Part shown: piece by piece, positions 23,453 through 30,786 of the stretch | Layout of the letters: each line of letters starts with the position of its first letter | Position numbering within the stretch: position 1 is the first letter of the stretch | Origin: CAYXLI01 sp964464925 | GTDB taxonomy: Bacteria > Acidobacteriota > Terriglobia > Bryobacterales > Bryobacteraceae | DNA length: 36,445 nucleotides | Assembly: GCA_964464925.1 (NCBI GenBank) | Contig: CAYXLI010000044.1 | Coordinates: 1-36,445, forward strand | Direction of reading: 5' to 3' | Notes under the pieces: model-generated | Told to the model about the DNA's origin: nothing | The model's input: only the letters and a program-made list of their open reading frames with translations | Databases searched by the model: none | Translations under genes and position numbers: made by a program

Positions 23453-25577
23453 TTACAGTTGGCCGCCGATGGAAAAGCGGAAGGTCATGGGCAAGCGGAT
23501 CAGCCGCTTGGACGGACCTCTGAAGTCGAGCGGTAAAGCAAAATACTCGTCCGACCTCAACCCGCAGGGGATCCTGCAGGCCGCGTTGCTGACCTGCCCG
23601 CATGCCCACGCCCGTGTGAAGTCGATCAACACGAAGCCGGCCGAGCAGATGAAAGGAGTCACGGCGGTTCGCGTCATCTCCGGTCCGGGCACCGAGATTC
23701 AGTGGGCTGGAACGGAAGTGGCGGCGGTGGCGGCGGTGAACGAAACCATAGCGCGCGACGCCATCAAGGCGATCGAGGTAGATTACGAAGTTCTCCCCCA
23801 CGTCGTCCGGGAAGAAGATCTGAGCAAGGTAGGAAGCCGCGCAAAGGCATCCGGCGAGCAGGTAACGGGCGATCCGGACAAAGGGTTCAAGGACCCAGCG
23901 GCCGTTTCGGAAGGCCGTTACGGCATTCCCGTCATCACGCATTGCTGCCTGGAGCCGCACGGTCAGGTCATCGCGTGGAACGGCGACAAGGTGCAATACT
24001 GGCCCTCCACTCAGGCCGTTTCGACGGTCGGCGGAGACCTGGCACGCTCCCTGGAGGTGCCGGCTGCGAACGTGCGAGTCCAGATGGACTACATGGGCGG
24101 TGGCTTCGGTTCGAAATTTCCCTCCGACCGATGGGGAGCTGAATGCGCTCAACTTTCGAAGATGAGCGGCGGCAAGCCAGTAAAGCTGTTCCTGGACCGG
24201 GCGACGGAGTTGACCATCGCGGGCGTGCGTCCCTCGGCGTTCGCCGAGATCAAGGTCGCAGCGGATAAGGAAGGCAACCTGGTTGCGTGGGATTCGAAGT
24301 CCTGGGCGAGCGGCGGATTCACGGGCGGCGGCATGCCTCCCATCCCGTACGTCTTCACGAAGATTCCGAACTATCGTTTGAATCACCAGGCAGTCTCGTT
24401 GAATGCGGGCATGGCACGCGCATGGCGCGCTCCAAACCATCCGCAAGCATCGTTCCTCACCTGCTCGGCTTTGGAAGATCTGGCGGCCAAGCTGAACATG
24501 GATCCGCTGGACCTGTTTCTCAAGAACGTCGATCTGACGGCTCGTCCCGACACTTATCGCTCGCAGTTGAACAAGGCCGCCGAGTTGATTGAGTGGAAGA
24601 AGAACTGGCATCCGCGCGGCCAAGGCTCCGGCCCGGTACGCCGCGGACTTGGCCTCGGTATCGCCACATGGGGCGGCGCGGGCCACGCGAGCAAGGCGCG
24701 CACGAACATCCATCCGGACGGCTCGGTGGAAATTGAGCTCGGATCGCAGGATCTGGGCTCCGGCACGCGGACCATTATCGCGATGGTGGCTGCCGAAACA
24801 CTAGGGCTGCCGCTGAGCATGGTGAAGGTGAAGATCGGCGATAACACGTATCCGGTCTCTGGACCTTCCGGCGGCTCCACGACAGTGGGCGGCGTTTCCT
24901 CATCGACGCGCAAAGCGTCCGTCAACGCGCTGAACAAGCTGTTCGAAACGATTGGACCGGCACTGAGCGTTCCGCCGGATCAACTGGAAGCGATCGACGG
25001 CAAGATTCGCGTCAAGAATAATCCCGATAAGGGGATGAGCTGGCAGCAGGCCTGCCAGAAACTGGGTGTAAATACCATCAGCGAGATGGGCGAGAACGAC
25101 ACCAAGCGGACCGAAGGGCTGAATACCGGCGGCGCAAGCGGCGTGCAGATGGCAGACGTCTCTGTCGACATGGAAACCGGCGTGGTGAAGATGAACAAGA
25201 TGGTCGCCGTGCAGGACTGCGGCCTTGTGATCAATCCGAAGACCGCCGAGAGCCAGGTGATGGGCGCTTGCATCATGAGCGTGTGTGCGGCTCTGATGGA
25301 GGAGCGCATCATGGATCAACAGACCGGACGCGTGCTCAACGCAGACATGGAGTTCTACAAGCTCGCCGGTATCTCCGATATCGGCGATATCATCGTGCAC
25401 ATGGATATTGCGCCCGAGCATGACAAACGCGGCGTGATTGGACTTGGCGAACCGCCCGCCATTCCCGGCGTGGCGGCGATTGCGAACGCGGTGGCCAATG
25501 CCATCGGCGTACGGGTGCCGGAAGTTCCGCTCACCCCGAACCGGGTGCTGGCTGCTCTGAATCGGAGGACCGCATAG
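23445..25577 (+). CDS. Mo-hydroxylase molybdenum cofactor-binding subunit (710 aa)
   Basis: The catalytic subunit, using molybdopterin cytosine dinucleotide to hydroxylate an aldehyde or N-heterocycle with water. Visible family features: an N-terminal aldehyde oxidase a/b hammerhead domain at about residues 20-125, then MGGGFGSKF at about residue 220, which binds the cofactor, then GSQDLGSGTRTI and the SGPSGGSTTVGG region. Near the C-terminus GLGEPPAIPG carries the catalytic Glu. Length is normal for the PaoC/YagR-like group (about 730). It has no signal of its own and would be carried out by the Tat-bearing small subunit. A strong site (GGGAGG) precedes ATG 23445. The substrate cannot be predicted from sequence. 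Confidence 0.94.
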   Translation: MPDYSWPPMEKRKVMGKRISRLDGPLKSSGKAKYSSDLNPQGILQAALLTCPHAHARVKSINTKPAEQMKGVTAVRVISGPGTEIQWAGTEVAAVAAVNETIARDAIKAIEVDYEVLPHVVREEDLSKVGSRAKASGEQVTGDPDKGFKDPAAVSEGRYGIPVITHCCLEPHGQVIAWNGDKVQYWPSTQAVSTVGGDLARSLEVPAANVRVQMDYMGGGFGSKFPSDRWGAECAQLSKMSGGKPVKLFLDRATELTIAGVRPSAFAEIKVAADKEGNLVAWDSKSWASGGFTGGGMPPIPYVFTKIPNYRLNHQAVSLNAGMARAWRAPNHPQASFLTCSALEDLAAKLNMDPLDLFLKNVDLTARPDTYRSQLNKAAELIEWKKNWHPRGQGSGPVRRGLGLGIATWGGAGHASKARTNIHPDGSVEIELGSQDLGSGTRTIIAMVAAETLGLPLSMVKVKIGDNTYPVSGPSGGSTTVGGVSSSTRKASVNALNKLFETIGPALSVPPDQLEAIDGKIRVKNNPDKGMSWQQACQKLGVNTISEMGENDTKRTEGLNTGGASGVQMADVSVDMETGVVKMNKMVAVQDCGLVINPKTAESQVMGACIMSVCAALMEERIMDQQTGRVLNADMEFYKLAGISDIGDIIVHMDIAPEHDKRGVIGLGEPPAIPGVAAIANAVANAIGVRVPEVPLTPNRVLAALNRRTA

Positions 25578-25579
25578 CC

Positions 25580-26551
25580 ATGCAGAACTTTGAATTTGCT
25601 AATCCGAAGACCGTCAAGGAAGCCGTGGCCCTGCTCGGCGGAAGCTGGGCGGACGCGGCGGTCCTTGCCGGCGGCACCGACCTCATCAGCATGATGAAGG
25701 ACGGCGTGATGACACCGAAACGCGTGGTGAACATCAAGGACATCAAGGAACTCGGCGGCATCTCCAAGTCGGGCTCGAATGTTCGCATTGGCGCAATCGC
25801 AACGTTCGATGACCTGGTCAACAATGCGCTAATCAAGAACGAACTGCCCAGCCTGTTGGAAGCCGCGCACGGAGTGGCCAGCCCCCAGATTCGCAATATG
25901 GGCACAGTTGGCGGCGATCTCTGCCAGCGGCCCCGCTGCTGGTATTTCCGCGGCGGACACGGCCTGTTGGCGATGTCCAACGGCAACAGCCTCGTGCCGA
26001 ACGGCCAGAACCGGTATCATGCGATCTTCGCGGAGGGTCCGGCTTATTTCGTCAGCGCCTCCAGCCTCGGGCCGGCGCTGGTTGCGCTTGGGGCGAAGGT
26101 AAAGGTCGCCTCGGCAAGCGGCACACGCGAGATTGCGGCGGACAAGTTCTTCGTGGTTCCGAAGAGCGATTCCGAACGCGAAATCGCCATCCAACCAAAC
26201 GAAATCGTGACGGAGATTCTCGTGCCGGCCGGCCTCCGCAATGCGACCTATGAGGTTCGGCATAAAGAAGCGCTTGATTGGCCGCTGGCGACCGCGTCCG
26301 TAGCTCTGAAGATGAGCGGCAACTCGATCTCTTCGGCGAAGGTGGTGCTGGGGCATGTGGCTCCAACGCCGTATATTGCCACCGAAGCTGAGAAGGCGCT
26401 GGCCGGCAAGAGCCTGGATGAGAGCACTGCGGAGGCTGCCGGCAAGGCTGCGGTCGCGGGTGCAAAACCGCTCAGCCAGAACGAGTACAAAGTGCAGTTG
26501 GCCTCGGTGGCGGTGAAGCGGGCTCTGTTGGCGGCGGGAAAGAAGGCGTAG
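25580..26551 (+). CDS. Mo-hydroxylase FAD-binding subunit (PaoB/CoxM-like) (323 aa)
   Basis: The flavin subunit of the same complex. The N-terminal FAD motif VLAGGTDLISMMKDG (about residues 28-42) is typical, as is the second FAD motif RNMGTVGGDLCQRP at about residue 108. The C-terminal CO dehydrogenase flavoprotein domain covers about 220-320. In PaoB and 4-hydroxybenzoyl-CoA reductase beta subunits, an insert after this second motif binds a 4Fe-4S cluster with several Cys. Here only the Cys in CQRPRC are seen; the following segment (RGGHGLLAMSNGN) has none, so the cluster is probably absent or its ligands come from elsewhere. The gene starts two bases after the Moco subunit stop and is followed one base later by a small Cys-rich gene. 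Confidence 0.92.
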   Translation: MQNFEFANPKTVKEAVALLGGSWADAAVLAGGTDLISMMKDGVMTPKRVVNIKDIKELGGISKSGSNVRIGAIATFDDLVNNALIKNELPSLLEAAHGVASPQIRNMGTVGGDLCQRPRCWYFRGGHGLLAMSNGNSLVPNGQNRYHAIFAEGPAYFVSASSLGPALVALGAKVKVASASGTREIAADKFFVVPKSDSEREIAIQPNEIVTEILVPAGLRNATYEVRHKEALDWPLATASVALKMSGNSISSAKVVLGHVAPTPYIATEAEKALAGKSLDESTAEAAGKAAVAGAKPLSQNEYKVQLASVAVKRALLAAGKKA

Positions 26552-26552
26552 C

Positions 26553-26768
26553 ATGGAACGCGCCGGATTGACGCGGATCGACGACGACCGCTGCGCAAAC
26601 CTGCGTTGGAAGGGGATGTTCATCCCGGCCGAGTGGGATCCGTCGGTCCCGCACGGAAACGACAGGCTGTTCTGGTGTCATCACACACAGAACTGCCTGG
26701 GCAAGGACGGCCAGATCGTGGACGAGTACGAATGCCACGAGGGCCGTGCCTGCTATAAGGCGCTGTAG
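26553..26768 (+). CDS. Small Cys/His-rich protein at the end of the Mo-hydroxylase operon (71 aa)
   Basis: I do not recognise this family. It starts one base after the FAD subunit stop and ends just before a strong terminator, so it is in the operon. It has five Cys in 71 residues: C14, then two matching motifs C42-H-x4-C48 and C61-H-x4-C67. The repeated CHxxxxC pattern suggests metal or iron-sulfur binding. It has Trp-rich stretches (LRWKGMF and PAEWDP) and no signal peptide. It is too short and lacks the domain to be the PaoD/XdhC-type cofactor chaperone that often accompanies such operons. A role as an extra subunit, metallochaperone or assembly factor is inference. The GC content and tight spacing match its neighbours, so it is unlikely to be spurious. 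Confidence 0.7.
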   Translation: MERAGLTRIDDDRCANLRWKGMFIPAEWDPSVPHGNDRLFWCHHTQNCLGKDGQIVDEYECHEGRACYKAL

Positions 26769-26789
26769 GTTTACAGATTAGTTGAGCAT

Positions 26790-26825
26790 GGCCGGCCGCT
26801 CTCGATGGAGTAGCCGGCCGTTTTT
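26790..26825 (+). terminator. Intrinsic terminator after the Mo-hydroxylase operon
   Basis: GGCCGGC (26790-26796) pairs with GCCGGCC (26813-26819); the 16-base loop can add a CTC/GAG pair. One base later comes a run of five T (26821-26825). It lies 22 bases after the stop of the small Cys-rich gene, ending the operon. Confidence 0.75.
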
Positions 26826-26924
26826 ATTGGATCCCTTCTCCCTTGTTTGCTGGGCTTCGCCGCTGTTCGACATGGACCAGATAATTAGGCGCTGAAGTCT
26901 CGCGGCGCGATACGCTGGTTGCTA

Positions 26925-27773
26925 ATGGCAGGTTCCGCGGTTCTTCTCATTCATTGCCCCGACCGTAAGGGTCTCGTCGCCAGCGTTTCCGGGCTTCTTT
27001 ATCGATATGGCGCCAACATCGCCCATGCCGATCAGCACCAGGATCGCGAACTGGGCCTCTTCTTCATGCGGGTGGAATGGCCCTTGGACGGATTCGATCT
27101 CAAAGCCTTCACGGCCGAGTTCAGCCGGATGGCTGAACAGTTCGAGATGCGCTGGCATCTCGATTCCGAATCGAACCCGCCGCGGGTTGCCATTTTTGTT
27201 TCACAGTATTTGCATTGCCTGGCCGATCTGCTCCACCGTCATCAGAGCGGCGAACTTCGCTGCTCCATTCCTCTCATCATCAGCAATCATCGAACCGCCG
27301 AGCCGCTTGCAAGATTCTACGGCGTACAGTTCCGGCACATGCCGGTAACGGCAGAGAGCAAGCGCGATGTGGAAGCCTCGCAACTCCAACTCCTGAGGGA
27401 TGCCGGAATCGAATTGATCGTGTTGGCCAGGTACATGCAGATCCTGTCGCCGGATTTCGTCGCGCACTATCCCTCGCGCATCATCAACGTCCATCATTCC
27501 TTCCTGCCGGCGTTCATTGGTGCGCGTCCTTATCACGCTGCTTTTCAGCGAGGGGTTAAGCTGATCGGTGCGACAAGTCACTATGTGACGGAGCAACTCG
27601 ATGACGGTCCCATCATCGAGCAGGACGTCGTCCGGATTTCTCATCGTGATCAGGTGGAAGATCTATTGCGGAAGGGACGCGACCTCGAACGGGTCGTTCT
27701 CTCACGAGCGGTGGGTTGGCATCTGGAAGGCCGGATTCTCAGTTACGGGAACAAGACCGTCATCTTCGACTGA
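26925..27773 (+). CDS. purU: Formyltetrahydrofolate deformylase PurU (282 aa)
   Basis: Hydrolyses 10-formyl-tetrahydrofolate to formate and tetrahydrofolate, supplying formate to PurT and balancing one-carbon pools; cytoplasmic. An N-terminal ACT domain covers about residues 5-80 (VLLIHCPDRKGLVASVSG at its start). A formyltransferase domain covers about 87-282, with ISNHR, the N188-x-H190 pair in IINVHHSFLPAF and the Asp of LDDGPI (D226), matching the catalytic Asn-His-Asp of the family. Length is typical. ATG 26925 is preferred over an in-frame TTG six bases earlier; no strong ribosome-binding site is seen before either. It is separated from the Mo-hydroxylase operon by a terminator and probably has its own promoter. 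Confidence 0.95.
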   Translation: MAGSAVLLIHCPDRKGLVASVSGLLYRYGANIAHADQHQDRELGLFFMRVEWPLDGFDLKAFTAEFSRMAEQFEMRWHLDSESNPPRVAIFVSQYLHCLADLLHRHQSGELRCSIPLIISNHRTAEPLARFYGVQFRHMPVTAESKRDVEASQLQLLRDAGIELIVLARYMQILSPDFVAHYPSRIINVHHSFLPAFIGARPYHAAFQRGVKLIGATSHYVTEQLDDGPIIEQDVVRISHRDQVEDLLRKGRDLERVVLSRAVGWHLEGRILSYGNKTVIFD

Positions 27774-27988
27774 ATTTTAACCCCAGAATGGGGGAGCCGG
27801 CCACCCCCTAAATGAGATAAATAGAAATATATTAGGCTGCACCCTCTCAACCAATAGTACTATATACGTACAGTAGATTATCTATTCCATTGATTTAGCG
27901 CTTAAGCCATTGGTACCATTAGCCCTGAAACTCAGGTAGAACTAATCTCACCCAACCTGAGAACCCAGAAACTTTTAGTTTTTTTAAT
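27774..27988 (+). promoter_or_regulatory. AT-rich leader with overlapping inverted repeats before the PEP-CTERM/ASST gene
   Basis: A 215-base gap, clearly more AT-rich than its surroundings. Near the left end CCCCA-GAA-TGGGG (27781-27793) overlaps a second possible pairing of GGGGG (27790-27794) with CCCCC (27804-27808). Close to the gene CCTGA-AAC-TCAGG (27924-27936) competes with CTCAGGT (27931-27937) pairing to ACCTGAG (27955-27961). After that AAACT-TTT-AGTTT (27969-27981) runs into more T residues, just before ATG 27989. This resembles an attenuator layout, but no known riboswitch or protein-binding site is recognised and the promoter is not clear. Confidence 0.4.
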
Positions 27989-30559
27989 ATGCGCTTTATT
28001 GTCTCAGGTTTTATCTTTGCTTGCACCGTTGTGTGCGGATTTGCCTCCCCGGTTGTATGGGTTGGCTACTCATCAGGGCCCGCTCAGGAAGACACAAGTC
28101 TCGGCACCCTGGAGCAAACATTCGGTGCCGGCCCGACCAGCGGCATCGCCATCAGCAAACAGTCAATCTATCTTGCCACGCCGGGCGATACCTCCAGCGT
28201 GATCACCGAGTATAACGATGCGGCGGACTCGCTATCTAGCTTCACTTTCAACCCGGGTGTGGCACAGAGTGGGCTTCCAGGCGATCCATCTTATTCGCCT
28301 GGCTACATCATGGATATGGCCTGGGGCGGAGCGGACACGTTCTGGCTTTCCGTGCTCAACGGGATGATCTATCACATTGATGACAGCGGCCAGATTCTTT
28401 CCAGTTTCCAGGCGGCGGCCTATACCGGCATCGCCACCGATGGGACCAACCTCTATACGACGGGCGGCACCGCGAGCGGCAACATCTACCAATGGGACAT
28501 GCTTGGCAATCAGATTCAAACCATCACGACCGGACTGAATCCAGGGGAAGCGTATGGCATTGGATATGACAGTACGTCGAACTCCTTCTGGGTAGGTGGC
28601 ACAGACATTGTCAGCAATGTGAGTACTACCGGATTGGTCTTGTCGCAGTTCAGCTCGCCGGGCTTGAACGTCGGCATAGATACCGGCACACCGTTGCCCG
28701 AACCAGGGACCTGGTTTCTGGCCGGATCGTCTCTCTTGCTAATTGGCTTGGTTCGGAAGCGCCAAGCCCGCGGGCTAGCGGCAGTCGCGGCGCTCTGCCT
28801 TGTGCCGGTGCTTCGCGCGGATATCTCGATGACCGTGAGTGCTTCTCCGGGCGCGATCCAGCCGGTTGGCACGACGATTGTCACGACCACTACCGCCAGC
28901 GACACGAATGCCGGAACGCTGGCATACCGGTTTGCGGTTGGACCCAGCGGCGGACCTTACACGATCGTGCGGGATTTCAACTCCTCGAACAATTTTGAAT
29001 GGACCCAATTACAGGAGGGCGCATACGCGATTCAGGCGACTGTACGGAACAACGCAACCAACCAGACCTCGCAATCGCTGCTTCCGGTAACGCTCACGTC
29101 CCGTGTAGCTGGCTCCGCAGCAGTCATCTCGACCACTCGAAATCCGCTGGTAGCGCTTTACAGCGCGCCGCCGTGCAACACGGGATCCCGAATCCGGGTT
29201 CGTTTTCAGAAAGCCGGCGCTACGGCGTGGCAGGCAACTCCGTATACAAACTGCACCGGACTCAGCAATAACGTGTACGTGGCGGGCATGTACGCGACCA
29301 CTACGTACAACATGCGGCATGACATTCTCACCGGTCCTGCCCTGTCCTCCAGTTCCATCCAACAGTTCACCACCGGAGCGATTCCATCGAATCTCACCAT
29401 GCCGCAGTTCCTGTCCGTTATGCCCCCCTCAGGGACAAACGTGACGGCCTATCCGTTCCTGCTTTTCGCACAGCTCGGCGGCGCGGTCGCCACGGATCTG
29501 ACGGGCCAGACCGTCTGGTATTACGAGCCCCTGTTCTATGAGAATCCGACGCAGTACCTATACCGCATGCTGAGCGGAAGCACTTTTCTGGTCCGCATGA
29601 ACTCCAAGCTGACGCCGAATACGATCATGATCCGGGAAGTGGATCTGGCCGGCAACACCGTCCGGGAGATCGAGCAGTCGGCCATTTCGGATCAGCTGGT
29701 GGCGGCAGGCAAGCCTGCGCTGCACGCGTTGCATCACGATGCACTGCCTTTGCCGAACGGTTATCTGGCGCTGATCGGAGACGAGGAACAGCTGTTCACG
29801 AACGTACAGGGTGGAACTCCGCAATCACCGGTGGACATTCTCGCCGATGACATTATTGTTCTGGATAAGAACCTGCAAGTCGTATGGCAATGGAGAGGTT
29901 TCGATAAATTCTCCGCATATCTGTCCCGGACAGCCAGCCTCAATGACCAGTGGGGGCAGCCTCTGCAATATGCGAGTGTCGCGAACGACTGGATGCACTC
30001 GAATGGGCTCGAATACTCGCCGGCGGACGGGAATCTCCTTCTGTCGGTCCGCTCGCAGGACTGGATCCTCAAGATCGCCTATCAGAATGGCGCCGGTGAT
30101 GGCCATATCGTTTGGAGACTCGGGATGGGCGGCGACTTCAACCAGCCCTTTAGCATGGACCCGGCCCCCTGGTTCAGCCACCAGCACTTCCCGAAGCTCC
30201 AGCAAGGCGGGAGTACGGTCCTTTCCGTATACGACAACAATAATGTTGGTCATACCCGGGGTGACTTTATTGATAGCCGCGGAATGGAGTTGACGCTCGA
30301 TGAGACGAACATGGTAGCCAACCGGACGTTGACCGCCGATCTGGGCACGTATGCGTTCGCTCTAGGGACTTCTCAGCGGATGGCCAACGGCAACTACTCG
30401 TTCGAGACGGGTTGGGTCAGCCCCTCCATGAACGGGAACATGACCTCGGAAGTGGAAGAGGTGACGCCGACCGGGAGCGTGATCTTCCGGCTACAATCGA
30501 ACACGCATACGTATCGTTCGTTCCGGCTGAAGGACTTCTATTCGACGCCTCTGCAGTAA
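27989..30559 (+). CDS. Fused PEP-CTERM beta-propeller protein and arylsulfotransferase-like protein (856 aa)
   Basis: One uninterrupted frame with two halves. Residues 1-20 are a signal peptide; 21-235 look like a propeller-type secreted domain. Residues 237-258 are a textbook PEP-CTERM tail: PEP (237-239), a hydrophobic helix, then RKR (256-258). Such tails normally end a protein and are removed by exosortase. Here translation runs on into LAAVAALCLVPVLRA, a second signal-like segment with a likely cleavage site after A277. Residues about 470-856 are an arylsulfotransferase (PF05935-like) domain with HHDALPLPNG (H582/H583), H670 in WMHSNGLEY, R688 in SVRSQDW and SHQHFP (H731/H733), lining up with the His and Arg used by E. 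coli ASST as I recall them. No Shine-Dalgarno is clear at ATG 27989. A TTG at 28748 could restart the second half. Confidence 0.85.
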   Translation: MRFIVSGFIFACTVVCGFASPVVWVGYSSGPAQEDTSLGTLEQTFGAGPTSGIAISKQSIYLATPGDTSSVITEYNDAADSLSSFTFNPGVAQSGLPGDPSYSPGYIMDMAWGGADTFWLSVLNGMIYHIDDSGQILSSFQAAAYTGIATDGTNLYTTGGTASGNIYQWDMLGNQIQTITTGLNPGEAYGIGYDSTSNSFWVGGTDIVSNVSTTGLVLSQFSSPGLNVGIDTGTPLPEPGTWFLAGSSLLLIGLVRKRQARGLAAVAALCLVPVLRADISMTVSASPGAIQPVGTTIVTTTTASDTNAGTLAYRFAVGPSGGPYTIVRDFNSSNNFEWTQLQEGAYAIQATVRNNATNQTSQSLLPVTLTSRVAGSAAVISTTRNPLVALYSAPPCNTGSRIRVRFQKAGATAWQATPYTNCTGLSNNVYVAGMYATTTYNMRHDILTGPALSSSSIQQFTTGAIPSNLTMPQFLSVMPPSGTNVTAYPFLLFAQLGGAVATDLTGQTVWYYEPLFYENPTQYLYRMLSGSTFLVRMNSKLTPNTIMIREVDLAGNTVREIEQSAISDQLVAAGKPALHALHHDALPLPNGYLALIGDEEQLFTNVQGGTPQSPVDILADDIIVLDKNLQVVWQWRGFDKFSAYLSRTASLNDQWGQPLQYASVANDWMHSNGLEYSPADGNLLLSVRSQDWILKIAYQNGAGDGHIVWRLGMGGDFNQPFSMDPAPWFSHQHFPKLQQGGSTVLSVYDNNNVGHTRGDFIDSRGMELTLDETNMVANRTLTADLGTYAFALGTSQRMANGNYSFETGWVSPSMNGNMTSEVEEVTPTGSVIFRLQSNTHTYRSFRLKDFYSTPLQ
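28691..28819 (+). other. Internal PEP-CTERM tail joined to a second signal peptide
   Basis: This segment encodes residues 235-277 of the fused protein: PLPEPG, a 14-residue hydrophobic stretch, the basic cluster RKRQAR and then a 15-residue hydrophobic run ending LRA before DIS. The basic cluster serves both as the end of a PEP-CTERM tail and as the n-region of a signal peptide. TTG 28748 lies inside it, in frame. It marks the join of two otherwise complete secreted proteins. Confidence 0.75.
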
Positions 30560-30565
30560 AACTCT

Positions 30566-30614
30566 GCCGGCTTGGGGGCCTGTTTCGCAGATCGCGAACG
30601 GCCGGCAAGCCGGC
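30566..30614 (+). terminator. Hairpin after the PEP-CTERM/ASST gene
   Basis: GCCGGCTTG (30566-30574) pairs with CAAGCCGGC (30606-30614); inside, TTCGC and GCGAA can also pair. It begins seven bases after the ASST stop codon. No T-run follows, so it may act as a mRNA-stabilising or Rho-associated hairpin rather than a classical terminator. Confidence 0.4.
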
Positions 30615-30634
30615 AAGAATGCCCCACCCTGCTG

Positions 30635-30663
30635 TTGACATCGGCGAAAAGGTCCGCTATGCT
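30635..30663 (+). promoter_or_regulatory. Strong sigma-70-type promoter for the S1 gene
   Basis: A consensus -35 box TTGACA (30635-30640) and a -10 box TATGCT (30658-30663) with the ideal 17-base spacer. It lies in the gap between the ASST and S1 genes, giving a leader of about 115 bases. That leader contains a small palindrome ATTGAT-GT-ATCAAT (30673-30686) and a GGAG (30774-30777) nine bases before ATG 30787. S1 genes are often autoregulated through their leader in other bacteria; whether this one is cannot be seen. Confidence 0.65.
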
Positions 30664-30786
30664 TCTGAAAGTATTGATGTATCAATGGTTTGTCAGTCTC
30701 AGGCCGCAGTGATTTCCCCGTTAGCAACCTCAGCCCATTCACCTGCGAACCGTTGAAAGCTGCAATCCGACCCGGAGAACTTGGTC

